Of a DNA stretch of 64,000 bases, positions 29,289-39,184 are shown in pieces; positions within the stretch are counted from its first letter, which is position 1; every line of letters starts with the position of its first letter. The stretch covers positions 1,178,001 through 1,242,000 of the forward strand of contig NZ_PYAL01000001.1 in NCBI RefSeq assembly GCF_004121055.1. Direction: 5' to 3'. Made by a program: the position numbers and the translations under genes. The stretch comes from Achromobacter aloeverae (GTDB taxonomy: Bacteria > Pseudomonadota > Gammaproteobacteria > Burkholderiales > Burkholderiaceae_B). A model generated the notes under the pieces. The model was not told where the DNA came from, did not search any database, and saw only the letters and a program-made list of their open reading frames with translations.

Positions 29289-30935
29289 ATGTCAGAACGC
29301 GAAAGCATGGAATACGACGTTGTCATCGTGGGCGGCGGGCCCGGCGGCCTGGCCGCCGCCATCCGCCTGAAGCAGTTGGCGGCAGAGAAGAACCACGAGG
29401 TCAGCGTCTGTGTGCTGGAGAAAGGCGCCGAACTGGGCGCCCACATCTTGTCGGGCGCGGTCATGGACCCCGGCGCGCTGACCGAGCTGATTCCCGACTG
29501 GAAAGAAAAAGGCGCCCCGCTGACGGTGGCCGTCACCGAGGACAAGTTCCTTTTCCTCAGCGCGACCGGCGCGCGCCAGACCCCCGATTGGCTGCTGCCC
29601 GAGTGCTTCCACAACAAGGGCAACTACATCGTCCGGCTGGGCGACGTAGTGCGTTGGCTGGGCGAACAGGCCGAGGCCCTGGGCGTGGATATCTTCCCCG
29701 GCTTCGCCGCCGCCGGCGTGCTGTACGACGAACAGGGCGCGGTGCGCGGGGTGTATACCGGCGACATGGGCGTGGCCCGTGACGGCAGCCACACCGATCA
29801 ATACCAGCCGGGCATGGAGCTGCTGGCCCGCTATACCATCTTCGCCGAAGGCTCGCGCGGCCAGCTGGGCCGCGAGCTGATCGCCCGCTACAAGCTGGAC
29901 CAGGACTGCGACCCGCAGGCCTACGGCATCGGCCTGAAGGAATTGTGGGAAGTCGACCCGGCGCAGTCGCGCCCCGGCCTGGTGGTGCACACGGCCGGCT
30001 GGCCGCTGGACGCCGACACCTATGGCGGGTCCTTCCTCTATCACCTGGACAACAACCTCGTCGCCGTGGGCATGGTGGTGGGCCTGGACTACGCCAACCC
30101 CTGGCTGTCGCCTTTCGAGGAGTTCCAGCGCTACAAGACCCACCCGGCCATCCGTCCCACGTTCGAGGGCGGCAAGCGCATCGCCTACGGCGCCCGCGCC
30201 ATTACCGCGGGCGGCCTGCTAGCCCTGCCCAAGCTGGTGTTCCCGGGCGGCGCCATGGTGGGCTGCGAGGCCGGTTTCCTCAACGCCTCGCGCATCAAGG
30301 GCAGCCACGCCGCGATCAAGACCGGCGCCCTGGCCGCCGAAGCCGCCTTCGATGCGCTGGCGGGCGACCGCCGCCAGGATGAACTGTCCGCCTACCCGGC
30401 CGCCTTCAAGGCTTCCTGGTTGCACACGGAACTGAACAAGGCGCGCAACTTCAAGCAATGGTTCAAGAAGGGACGCACCGTCGCCACCATCATGACCGGC
30501 GTCGAGCAATGGCTGCTCAAGGGCAAGATGCCCTGGACCATCCACCGCACCAAGCCGGACCATGCCTGTCTGCAGCCGGCCTCGGAATGCGCGCGCATCG
30601 ACTATCCCAAACCCGACGGCAAGATCACCTTCGACCGTCTGAGCTCGGTGTTCATCTCGAACACCAACCATGACGAAAACGAGCCCGTCCACCTGACGCT
30701 CAAGGACCCCAGCGTGCCGGTGGCCGTCAACCTGGCCAAGTACGGCGGGCCGGAGGCGCGCTACTGCCCGGCCGGGGTGTACGAATTCGTCAAGGACGAC
30801 CACGGCGCCGACCGCCTGCAGATCAACGCGCAGAACTGCGTGCACTGCAAGACCTGCGACATCAAGGACCCCACGCAGAACATCGTGTGGGTGGCGCCGC
30901 AGGGGGGCGAAGGTCCCGTCTACAGCGGCATGTAG
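29289..30935 (+). CDS. Electron transfer flavoprotein-ubiquinone oxidoreductase
   Basis: The 548-residue flavoprotein passes electrons from ETF (loaded by acyl-CoA dehydrogenases) to ubiquinone. The N-terminus has the FAD-binding VVIVGGGPGGLAAAIRL. The middle has PKLVFPGGAMVGCEAGF, and the C-terminus has the 4Fe-4S ligands (YCPAGVYEF, then INAQNCVHCKTCDIKDPTQN). Length and ending (PVYSGM) are canonical. The frame is open far upstream (to 27801), but that part is a shadow of scoA. Start ATG at 29289. Fits the nearby fatty-acid/ketone body genes. Confidence 0.95.
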   Translation: MSERESMEYDVVIVGGGPGGLAAAIRLKQLAAEKNHEVSVCVLEKGAELGAHILSGAVMDPGALTELIPDWKEKGAPLTVAVTEDKFLFLSATGARQTPDWLLPECFHNKGNYIVRLGDVVRWLGEQAEALGVDIFPGFAAAGVLYDEQGAVRGVYTGDMGVARDGSHTDQYQPGMELLARYTIFAEGSRGQLGRELIARYKLDQDCDPQAYGIGLKELWEVDPAQSRPGLVVHTAGWPLDADTYGGSFLYHLDNNLVAVGMVVGLDYANPWLSPFEEFQRYKTHPAIRPTFEGGKRIAYGARAITAGGLLALPKLVFPGGAMVGCEAGFLNASRIKGSHAAIKTGALAAEAAFDALAGDRRQDELSAYPAAFKASWLHTELNKARNFKQWFKKGRTVATIMTGVEQWLLKGKMPWTIHRTKPDHACLQPASECARIDYPKPDGKITFDRLSSVFISNTNHDENEPVHLTLKDPSVPVAVNLAKYGGPEARYCPAGVYEFVKDDHGADRLQINAQNCVHCKTCDIKDPTQNIVWVAPQGGEGPVYSGM

Positions 30936-30953
30936 TCCGGGCCCCGCCCGCCG

Positions 30954-31844
30954 ATGGCCGCCATTCCCGCTCCGCATGCGCCGCATAGCCCGGATACCCA
31001 GGCCGAGCGCGTGCTGCTGGTGGGCGGCGGCGACCTGGGCATGCGCGTGGCCGCCCGGCTGTCCGGCGGCACGCTCTGGGTCCTGCGCCGGCACCCGCCC
31101 GCCACGGCGGCCCTTTGCGGCCCGGCCGGCGCGGTGCAATGGCTGGCGGGCGACGTCAGCCGGCCGGACACGCTGCGCGGCCTGCCGCGCGGCATTACCC
31201 GCCTGGTGTACGTCCTGGCGCCGGACGCGAGAGATTCCCGGGCCTATCGGGACGTTTTCATCGACGGACCACGCCACCTGCTGTCCGCGCTCGACACCAG
31301 CGCCTTGCAACGCATGGTCTTCGTGTCCTCGTCGGCGGTCTACGGGGACCACGACGGCGGCTGGATAGACGAAGAGACGCCACCCGGCCCGCAAGGCGAG
31401 AATGGCGAAATCCTGCTGCGGGCCGAGCAATGGCTGGCCGAACAACGCCTGCCGGTCACCGCCCTGCGCCTGGCGGGTCTATACGGTCCGGGACGCGTCC
31501 AGCTATTGGAACGGCTGCGCCAGGGCGTGGCGCGCGCGCCTCGCCGGGCGGCGCACTGGGCCAACCGCATGCATGTGGACGACGCGGCGGCGGCCATCGC
31601 GCACCTGGTCCGCCTGGCGGACGCGCTACCCGTGTACCTGGGCGCGGATGACACGCCCCTGCCCCTGGATGTCCTCTACGACCATCTCGCCGGCCTGCTG
31701 GGCGCGCCCTTGCCCCTGGACGGTCCGCCGCCGGCCGGGGTGGGCAGCAAGCGCATGCGCAACGCCCGCTTGCGCGCCAGCGGCCTGCGGCTCGCCTGGC
31801 CAGACGCGCGCGACGGCTACGCGAGCCTGATCGAGGCGCGGTAG
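30954..31844 (+). CDS. NAD(P)-binding epimerase/dehydratase-like protein (extended SDR, atypical)
   Basis: The 296-residue Rossmann-fold protein has its dinucleotide-binding motif as VLLVGGGDLGMRVA (about 19-32). Instead of the usual YxxxK catalytic pair, the middle reads FVSSSAVYGDHDGGW, with no clear lysine four residues later, so catalysis is doubtful. It resembles YeeZ-like SDR-family proteins of unknown function. It begins 18 bases after the ETF-QO gene and is probably co-transcribed. Confidence 0.7.
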   Translation: MAAIPAPHAPHSPDTQAERVLLVGGGDLGMRVAARLSGGTLWVLRRHPPATAALCGPAGAVQWLAGDVSRPDTLRGLPRGITRLVYVLAPDARDSRAYRDVFIDGPRHLLSALDTSALQRMVFVSSSAVYGDHDGGWIDEETPPGPQGENGEILLRAEQWLAEQRLPVTALRLAGLYGPGRVQLLERLRQGVARAPRRAAHWANRMHVDDAAAAIAHLVRLADALPVYLGADDTPLPLDVLYDHLAGLLGAPLPLDGPPPAGVGSKRMRNARLRASGLRLAWPDARDGYASLIEAR

Positions 31845-32065
31845 ACCCTCGCCGCCCGGCATCCCGGCCAGCCGCCCGCGGACCTGGTTTCCGGGTCTGG
31901 CTGCAACCGGCGGCTACGGGCCGCGACCGCCACGGATCGGCTGGCGCCCGCTACCTGACTGTTACCTTTACTTTGTCGCTACATAAACACAAATAGCGTA
32001 TCCTGCGGGCAAATCAGGCCCCGGCACGGGGCCGACATGCCGTTGCACGCAAACGGGAGCCGCTT

Positions 32066-32959
32066 ATGCTAGACCCTGTCCAAGCGTTTCGCCCCACCGC
32101 CCTGCAGGTAGACCTGGCGCGCCGCATCGCGCGGGAAATACTGGGCGGCACGCATGTCACCGGCAGCCATCTGTCGGAAGAGTGGCTGGCGCGGCAATAC
32201 CAGGTCTCGCGCACGCCCGTCCGCGCCGCCCTCAAGCTGCTCGCCATGCAGAACCTCATCAGCTACAAGCAGAACAGCGGCTATTACGTCCGCGAACTGG
32301 CCGATGACGCGCGGGCGCCGGAATGGCAGTCGCAGGGGCTGACCGGCGACGAGCTCTACCGCATCCTCATCGAGGATCGCGCCAACCACCAATTGCCTGA
32401 CAGCTTCACCGACCGCGACCTGCTGCAACGCTACTCGGTGACGCGCAGCGTGCTGGCCAAGACCCTGGTGCGCCTGAGCGCCGAAGCGCTGATCGAAAAG
32501 CGCAAGGGGCATGGTTGGCGTTTCCCGAACTCCCTTGAGGACGCGCAGGCGCGCGCCGAGAGCTTTCGTTTCCGTTCCGCCGTCGAGTGCGCAGGATTGC
32601 AGGAGCCGGACTTCCGCGCCGATCCGGCGGCGCTGGGGCGCATGCGCGCCAGTCACCTGGCGCTGATCGAGGAAGCCGACCCGGAAGCCATGGCGAGGAC
32701 GTTCTTCGCCTTGAACGCCGAATTCCATGAAATGCTGGCCCGCTTCTCCGGCAACCGTTTCGTGCTGCAGACCATCCAGCAGCAGAACCAGTTGCGGCGC
32801 CTGGCCATCCGCGGCACGCGGCTGCAGACGCCGCGCCACATGGCGTCCATCCAGGAGCACCTGCAAATCATGCAGGCCGTGGCCGAGAACGAGCTGGAAT
32901 GGGCCGCGGCGCTGATGCGCCAGCATCTGCGCCTGGACTACAAGGCGACGGGCGTGTAA
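32066..32959 (+). CDS. GntR family regulator with two winged-helix segments and an FCD-like domain
   Basis: The 297-residue protein has a canonical GntR DNA-binding domain at about 10-80 (SEEWLARQYQVSRTPVRAALK, then the wing NSGYYVREL). At about 90-150 there is a second helix-turn-helix-like region (DRDLLQRYSVTRSVLAKTL, then KGHGWRFP) that looks like a degenerate duplicate. An all-helical FCD-type ligand domain follows (about 165-290), with HLALIEEADPEAMARTFFALNAEFHEML. Ligand unknown. The 221 bases upstream contain an AT-richer patch around 31970-32010 that may hold its promoter. Confidence 0.8.
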   Translation: MLDPVQAFRPTALQVDLARRIAREILGGTHVTGSHLSEEWLARQYQVSRTPVRAALKLLAMQNLISYKQNSGYYVRELADDARAPEWQSQGLTGDELYRILIEDRANHQLPDSFTDRDLLQRYSVTRSVLAKTLVRLSAEALIEKRKGHGWRFPNSLEDAQARAESFRFRSAVECAGLQEPDFRADPAALGRMRASHLALIEEADPEAMARTFFALNAEFHEMLARFSGNRFVLQTIQQQNQLRRLAIRGTRLQTPRHMASIQEHLQIMQAVAENELEWAAALMRQHLRLDYKATGV

Positions 32960-33047
32960 GGAACGGGGACGTTCCGGCGAACGCACGAGCCGCCGCTGCC
33001 GCAAGCGGCCCGGCCGCCCTGGACGGCTCCCCCCGGGCACCTCGCTC

Positions 33048-34061
33048 CTACTTGGCGAAGTAGGACTTGAAGATCGCGACGCTGCGGTCGATGTCCGCCT
33101 CGGACACGTCCAGGTGCGTGACCAGGCGCATGGCGGCGCCGTAGACCGGCTTGATCATCAAGCCCTGTTCCTTCGCATGGGCGCCCAGCGGCGCGCCATG
33201 TTCCGGCGCCACCGAAACGAACACCATATTGGTCGCGTGGCCATGCACGGTCACGCCGTCGATCTGCGCCAGGCCGCGCGCCAGGCGGGCGGCATTCGCA
33301 TGGTCCTGGGCCAGGCGGTCGACGTTGTTTTCCAGCGCGTACAGCGCGGCCGCCGCCAGCACCCCGGACTGGCGCATGCCGCCGCCCAGCACCTTGCGCC
33401 AACGGCGGGCGCCCTCGATCAGCGCACGGCTGCCCACCAGCACGGAGCCGACCGGCGCGCCCAATCCCTTGGAAAAGCAGATCGACACGGTATCGAAGGG
33501 CGCGCAGAGTTCGGCGATCGTCTTGCCGCTGGCCACCGCGGCGTTGCAGACCCGCGCGCCATCCAGATGCACGCCCAGGTCGTGCTTGCGCGCGAACGCG
33601 GCGGCCTCGACGATGTAGTCCTGCGGGATCACCTTGCCATGGAAGGTATTCTCCAGGGCCAGCAGGCGCGTGCGGGCGTAATGGGGGTCGTCCACCGGCT
33701 TGATCGCCGCCGCCAGCTTCGCGATCGGCAGCGAGCCGTCTTCCGCGTGCTCGACGGGTTGCGGCTGGACGCTGCCCAGCACCGCCGCGCCACCGCCCTC
33801 GTATTTGTAGGTATGGGCCAGCTGGCCCACCAGGTACTCGTCGCCCCGGCCGCAATGGGCCATGATGGCCGCCAGGTTGCTCTGCGTGCCGGTCGGAAAG
33901 AACAGCCCGGCGGCCTTGCCCGCGCGTTCGGCCGTCAGCGCTTGCAGGCGCTGGACGCTGGGATCGTCGCCCATGACGTCGTCGCCCACCTCGGCGGCGG
34001 CCATGGCCGCGCGCATGGCGGCGCTGGGCCGGGTCACGGTGTCGCTGCGTAAATCGATCAT
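33048..34061 (-). CDS. ltaE: Low-specificity L-threonine aldolase
   Basis: The 337-residue PLP enzyme of fold type I splits threonine or allo-threonine into glycine and acetaldehyde. It begins MIDLRSDTVTRP, the family hallmark, has VHLDGARVCNAA (PLP-ring Asp and Arg) and the PLP lysine in CFSKGLGAPVGS. The open frame extends 137 codons upstream, but that section overlaps the start of the divergent toxin-like gene and is not protein-like. Acetaldehyde made here could feed acetate/acetyl-CoA metabolism. Confidence 0.92.
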   Translation of the reverse strand: MIDLRSDTVTRPSAAMRAAMAAAEVGDDVMGDDPSVQRLQALTAERAGKAAGLFFPTGTQSNLAAIMAHCGRGDEYLVGQLAHTYKYEGGGAAVLGSVQPQPVEHAEDGSLPIAKLAAAIKPVDDPHYARTRLLALENTFHGKVIPQDYIVEAAAFARKHDLGVHLDGARVCNAAVASGKTIAELCAPFDTVSICFSKGLGAPVGSVLVGSRALIEGARRWRKVLGGGMRQSGVLAAAALYALENNVDRLAQDHANAARLARGLAQIDGVTVHGHATNMVFVSVAPEHGAPLGAHAKEQGLMIKPVYGAAMRLVTHLDVSEADIDRSVAIFKSYFAK

Positions 34062-34326
34062 GCTGGTTTCCTTGCTGTGGTTTTGTCGCCTTGCGTCACG
34101 AAACGGGGCCGCGCCGCGCGCGCCACCCGGCAGGCCATAGAGTATCAGGAGCGCGCTTCCCCACTCGACTCCGCCGCGACGCGGTGAAACAGGGCCGGTT
34201 TTCAAAACGGTTGCGCGATTGCGCAATACCGTGTCGCGACCAGGCCTTCCTAGACTTGCCTTGCGATCCGCATATCCCTCGAACTGACGCCGGCAGCATC
34301 GGCCATCGCTCAGGAGCATAACGGAC
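34062..34326. other. 265-bp divergent intergenic region
   Basis: This region lies between ltaE (minus) and the TcB-like gene (plus). A perfect 10-bp palindrome, ATTGCGCAAT (34218-34227), is the only feature noted. A possible ribosome-binding site, AGGAG (about 34312), serves the plus-strand gene. No promoter could be assigned with confidence. Confidence 0.4.
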
Positions 34327-37300
34327 ATGGGTAGACCCTTGACCGCGCCAACCGCCACGCCGGCCCCACCCACCCTGCCCCAGCCTGGCGCCGGCGGGCT
34401 CGGCATCGCATCGGTCGAGGCCGCGCCCATCGGCAATGGCGGCGGCACGAGCTTTTCCATCGACCTCCCCATTTCTCCGGGACGCGGCTATGCGCCCCGG
34501 CTGGCCCTGGCGAGCGGAGGCGGCAACGGCGTGTTCGGCTGGGGCTGGGATGCCGGACCGCCGTCGATACGTCGGCGCTTCGATCACGGTTTTCCCAACT
34601 ACGATCGCAATGACGAATTCATCGGACCGGACGGCGAGGTGATGTCGTACACCGGATCGCTATCCTCGGTCAGCGGCACGCCGGCGCGCTACACCGCCTT
34701 GCAGTACATGCCGCGCAAGGAAGGCGCGTTCTCGCGCATCGTCTACATGCAAGCGCCAGACACGCAGGCCAATGACTTCTGGCAGGTGTCGATGGCCGAC
34801 GGCGAGATACTGTGGTTCGGCAGGACCGCGGACGCCCGCATCCAGGATCCCGCCGATACGACCCGCACGGCGGCCTGGCTGCTGCATGAGTCCGTGACCC
34901 CGGACGGCCAGCACATCTACTACAAATACAGTCCCGGTCCCGATGCCAAGCAGTCCAGCCGCTATCTCACCGCGATCCACTACGGCAACACGACCTGCGC
35001 ACAACAGCCCTTCCTCTCGAATACGGACGCGACCCAGGGGCCCGATCACCAGGGTTGGCTGTTTACCTTGCTGTTCGACTACAGCCAGCCCACCCCTGCC
35101 TGGCAGGTACCGGCATCCTATGACGCCATCGCGGCGCAATCGTGGGTCAGGCGCCAGGATCACCACGTCGACTACGGTTATGGCTACGCCGTTCCCGCCG
35201 AATACCTGTGCCGCCAGGTGCTCATGTACCACCGCATCGACAACGACAAGCAATTGAGCGACAAGGGCACGCCGACACTGGTTTCCCGATTGTGGCTGGA
35301 CTATGAAGAACTGCCCTCGGCCGCGCGCCTGATGGGCACGCAGCGCATGGCCTACGAGACCGACGGCGCCTGGCGGTTCCTGCCCTTGGTGGACATCGAG
35401 TGGACGCCGGACTTCGCCGCGCCGGCGGACGCCAGCTGCTGGACGGCCCTCGCACAACCCATGGCCCTGCCGATCGACGGCGACACGCCGGAATCGGATC
35501 CCATCCTGTATTCGGAAACCGATCTCTACAGCGAAGGCATGGCCGGTCTGCTGCATCGAATAGGTAATTGCTGGTATTACCGCCGTCCGGTGCGCGACCA
35601 GCGCAAGGGCGCGACGCCGCGGGCGATTACTTATGGACCGCGAAATCTGCTGGGCAGTGTTCCCGTCATCAGCGGCGCCGCCGACAACCTGCTGATGGAC
35701 ATCAATGGCGACGGCAGCCTGGAAAGCCTGAAGACGGGCGCCGGCGGCCCACGCGGCTATCACGCCATGCAGGCCGACCAGACCTGGTCGGCCTTCGTTC
35801 CCGTCCAGACCTTGCCCACCGAAATCGGCGCCCCGTACGCGAGGTTCGGCAATATGCACGGCTCGGGCCTGCCGGACCTGTTCGTCCTGTCGCCGACTTC
35901 GGTGCGCTATTACACCAACCAGTCCACCGACACCACGGTCGCTTTCTCCGCGCCACGGGAGGTTGCCCAGGCTGGCGGCATCGTGCTGCCCATGCCCGGA
36001 CGCAATCCCCGGGAATGGGTGAATTTCGCCGACGTGCTGGGCTCGGGGCAGCCGCAGCTGGTGCGCGTGCGGCACGACTCGCTGACATACTGGCCGTGGC
36101 TGGGCAACGGCCGTTTCGGCGCGGCGGTCACCATGACCGCCGCGCTGCCCTTCGACGCGACCTCGTTCGATCCCGGGCGGGTCTATTTCCTTTCCCTCTT
36201 CGGACAGCAGGCCCCGGACCTGGTCTATGCGGACGTGGATGGCATCCGGATCCACCAAAATCTATGCGGCAACGGCTACGCCAGCACGCCTGCCATCATC
36301 CCCTATCCCGCCGGCTTCCATCTGGGGAACCTCGCCAGCATCCAGTTTTCCGACAGCGCCGGTACGGGCGGCACCAGCATCGTGCTGACCCAACCCTATG
36401 GCGACGTGACGCCGCCGCAGGGCTATCCCGGATCCGGCGCGACCCGTTATTGGCGCCTAGACCTCAATGCCACGCCGCCTTATCAGCTGGCCGCGCTGGA
36501 CAACAACGCGGGCGCCCGCACCGAAGTCACCTGGCGCAATTCGATCCAGGATTGGGTCGACGAGAAGGTGGAGACCAGGAATGGCGCGCCCACCCATCGT
36601 CCCGGCGCGCGCATGCTCGTGGACAGCATCGCGCAGGTCGATCAAGTCACCAACCTGCAGCGCGTCTCGACACCGAAATACCGGGATGGCGTCTGGGACG
36701 GCAGGGAGCGCGAATCGCGCGGTTTTCGATATACGGAAATCCGCCAGGAGACTTGGACCTGGAGCATGGCCACGCCGGCTCCGACCGCCACGCGGGTATC
36801 CGCGCTCGCGCCCTCGGTCACCAAGACCTGGTTCCATGCGGGCCGGGTGACGGACGATACATTGAAGTCCTCAACCGGCAGCCCCTATTTCTACGGCATG
36901 CCGTATTCGGACGCATCCGCCTACGCCAACCTGGCGACACGGTACACCCAATACACCGCCACCACGACGGTCCAGGCGCCCTGGCACGACACGGTGGCGA
37001 CCCCGGGCGTCGAGCAGCTGTGGTGGCAAGCCCGCGCGCTGGCCGGCAGCACGCTACGCGTCGAAACCTACGGCGCCAGCGACGTTCCCCTGTCCATCCA
37101 GCACATGCGCTGGCAAAGCCGGGCGGTCCGAGACCTGTCGCCAACCCTGCCCTACGCGATCGTGCTGCCCATGGCGCTGGAGACGATCACCTACAACTAC
37201 GAGGGATACGCCACCGACCCCCTGGTCACGCAGACCCTGGAAATGGACGCGGACCAGTACGGCTATGCCACCTGGCGCGTGGATGTCGCCTATCCCAGGT

Positions 37301-39168
37301 GGCTGACGGCCACGTCCGCCAACCCCTATGTGGACACCGGACTGGACGCGTCGCTACGCATCCCCTTCCCCGTCGCGGGCAACGGCGCAAGCGCCGTCAC
37401 GGGTCTGAGCTGGACCTCCACCTTCGATGACCAGCAAACCGTGCTGCGCCTCGCGGAATCGCGCTTCCAGGCGCAGCACCTGGACGGCTCCGACTACCGG
37501 CTGGGCGCGCTGGCGGTGGAACGCCAGAACGTCCTGACCTACGACACGTACGCAGCCGCGAAACCGGGCGGCCCGGGCCTGCATGTCGAGACGCTGTCGG
37601 CGCTGGGCGACCCGACCTGCCTGCTCGCGCCGGGGCAGACCCGTACCCTGCAGGCACAGACCCGCTATCAATACAATTCCGAACTGCCAGGGCCTCTGGT
37701 CCTGCTGACCTGCAAGTACACAGCGCTCATGACCAACGCGGACCACGCGTTCCTCACCGGCAACGGCCTGGGCGCCAGTGAAATCACGGCTGCGGGCTAC
37801 ACGTCGGAAAACCTGCTGCTCACCGTCCCCGGCGGCGCGCCGGAAACGGACAGGATCCACGCCGGCCAGTTCGATATCAACTTTTACAACGACGATACCG
37901 GATTCTGGAGGCTGAACCTGTACTTCCCATCATTTCTGGAAGGGGCGGATGGCAAATACCCCTCCACCACGTACTCCTGGGACAGCCAATACGTGCTGGT
38001 GACGGCAGCGACGGATGTCTATGGCAATGTCGTCACCGCCCGCACCATCGACTATCGCTTCCTGGCGCCAACGACCCTGCTCGACCCGAACATGAACAAG
38101 CTGCAAGTGCAGTTCGACGCACTGGGGCGTGTGATCGCCACGAGTTTTTCCGGCACGCAACTCAAGGCCAACGACGACGGCAGCGTGGCCATCGAGCAAG
38201 TGGGCTTCGACGATCTGGAAACCACCCCCTATGACGGGAACTTCGACGGCACGGGTCCGCAGAACCAGGCGTCGCGCGTCGATTACCAGGCCAACAACAT
38301 GACGGGTTGGTATGCCACTGTCTCCAGTAATTTCAATTTATCGGCAACCGTCACCGACAACCTCGCCAGCGCGCACTATCTTTTTCTGACGGGCGCGGCG
38401 ACAGACAAGAGCACTTACGCGTTTCTGCGGTCGCGCGGGCGCGCATTGGCTGCGAGCGATGCGACTACCGCCGACGTCGCCGACCTCGGCGACCCCGACG
38501 ACACATCGCCATACCTCATGTTTCTGAAGTCATTCGCGCTGCCGTCGGCACAGCCTGCCCTCTATGCCATCCAGGCAGCGGACGCATTTTCGACCACAGC
38601 GGCGCCCTTGTCGGCGAGCGCGCAGAATCTGCCTATGACCACGACCTATGTGGATGGGCGCGACCGCACGCTATGCACCTTCCTGCGCGTGCCTGGAGGC
38701 AATCCGGTCTACCTCTGCAGCCAATTCGGCCAAATATCGCTCCCCTTGGGCACACCAGGCGTCGTCCATGCCGTCAGGGACTACACACGACATGCCCCCG
38801 CTGGCGAGGTGCTCACGCAATGGCCCGCGTTTTTCTGCAGCCCTTTCCTGAGCAACGCATCCGCCACGCTGGCACGCACGCAATTTCCCAGCTATGACAC
38901 CATGTCGAGCTGGAACGCCAACTTCCCGTCCGACCAGTATCTCCATGACGCCCTGGGCCGGCCCACCCGCGTCATCACGGGGCGCGTCAGCGACCGTACG
39001 GGGCAGGCCTACGAACGCAGGACCTACCACGCGCCGTGGTTCACGCTCGAGCAAGACGAGAACGATATCGACGACGAGTTGCCGGACACGTCCACGCCTC
39101 CCGCGAGCGTTGTCAGGTCGCTCGTATCGCGCATGACGAAGCGCCGCTCGAAGACCCGGCGGCGCTGA
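34327..39168 (+). CDS. Stand-alone Tc-toxin B-component-like protein (SpvB / TcdB mid domains)
   Basis: The 1613-residue protein begins with an SpvB-type domain (GNGGGTSFSIDLPISPGRGY at about 37-56, then GWGWDAGPPSIRRR). FG-GAP-like repeats follow (DINGDGSLESL at about 458) and then the TcdB middle domains (RHDSLTYWPWLGNGRFG at about 580). These are the beta-propeller and shell segments of Tc-toxin TcB subunits, which with TcC form a cocoon around a toxic C-terminus. It ends with the TcB-like YHAPWFTLEQDENDI and then a basic tail (MTKRRSKTRRR). There is no RHS/TcC effector part and no TcA in the window. No signal peptide. SpvB's ADP-ribosyltransferase domain is absent. Confidence 0.78.
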   Translation: MGRPLTAPTATPAPPTLPQPGAGGLGIASVEAAPIGNGGGTSFSIDLPISPGRGYAPRLALASGGGNGVFGWGWDAGPPSIRRRFDHGFPNYDRNDEFIGPDGEVMSYTGSLSSVSGTPARYTALQYMPRKEGAFSRIVYMQAPDTQANDFWQVSMADGEILWFGRTADARIQDPADTTRTAAWLLHESVTPDGQHIYYKYSPGPDAKQSSRYLTAIHYGNTTCAQQPFLSNTDATQGPDHQGWLFTLLFDYSQPTPAWQVPASYDAIAAQSWVRRQDHHVDYGYGYAVPAEYLCRQVLMYHRIDNDKQLSDKGTPTLVSRLWLDYEELPSAARLMGTQRMAYETDGAWRFLPLVDIEWTPDFAAPADASCWTALAQPMALPIDGDTPESDPILYSETDLYSEGMAGLLHRIGNCWYYRRPVRDQRKGATPRAITYGPRNLLGSVPVISGAADNLLMDINGDGSLESLKTGAGGPRGYHAMQADQTWSAFVPVQTLPTEIGAPYARFGNMHGSGLPDLFVLSPTSVRYYTNQSTDTTVAFSAPREVAQAGGIVLPMPGRNPREWVNFADVLGSGQPQLVRVRHDSLTYWPWLGNGRFGAAVTMTAALPFDATSFDPGRVYFLSLFGQQAPDLVYADVDGIRIHQNLCGNGYASTPAIIPYPAGFHLGNLASIQFSDSAGTGGTSIVLTQPYGDVTPPQGYPGSGATRYWRLDLNATPPYQLAALDNNAGARTEVTWRNSIQDWVDEKVETRNGAPTHRPGARMLVDSIAQVDQVTNLQRVSTPKYRDGVWDGRERESRGFRYTEIRQETWTWSMATPAPTATRVSALAPSVTKTWFHAGRVTDDTLKSSTGSPYFYGMPYSDASAYANLATRYTQYTATTTVQAPWHDTVATPGVEQLWWQARALAGSTLRVETYGASDVPLSIQHMRWQSRAVRDLSPTLPYAIVLPMALETITYNYEGYATDPLVTQTLEMDADQYGYATWRVDVAYPRWLTATSANPYVDTGLDASLRIPFPVAGNGASAVTGLSWTSTFDDQQTVLRLAESRFQAQHLDGSDYRLGALAVERQNVLTYDTYAAAKPGGPGLHVETLSALGDPTCLLAPGQTRTLQAQTRYQYNSELPGPLVLLTCKYTALMTNADHAFLTGNGLGASEITAAGYTSENLLLTVPGGAPETDRIHAGQFDINFYNDDTGFWRLNLYFPSFLEGADGKYPSTTYSWDSQYVLVTAATDVYGNVVTARTIDYRFLAPTTLLDPNMNKLQVQFDALGRVIATSFSGTQLKANDDGSVAIEQVGFDDLETTPYDGNFDGTGPQNQASRVDYQANNMTGWYATVSSNFNLSATVTDNLASAHYLFLTGAATDKSTYAFLRSRGRALAASDATTADVADLGDPDDTSPYLMFLKSFALPSAQPALYAIQAADAFSTTAAPLSASAQNLPMTTTYVDGRDRTLCTFLRVPGGNPVYLCSQFGQISLPLGTPGVVHAVRDYTRHAPAGEVLTQWPAFFCSPFLSNASATLARTQFPSYDTMSSWNANFPSDQYLHDALGRPTRVITGRVSDRTGQAYERRTYHAPWFTLEQDENDIDDELPDTSTPPASVVRSLVSRMTKRRSKTRRR

Positions 39169-39184
39169 CGGCCGGCCGCGCGAT

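Noticed and set aside
34218-34227. ATTGCGCAAT palindrome as an operator
   Set aside because: Ten bases is too short to be meaningful alone and no promoter could be placed beside it.
34327-39168. ADP-ribosyltransferase toxin because of the SpvB-type domain
   Set aside because: Only the N-terminal SpvB region is present; no ARTT/STS/ExE signature and the C-terminus is a short basic tail.
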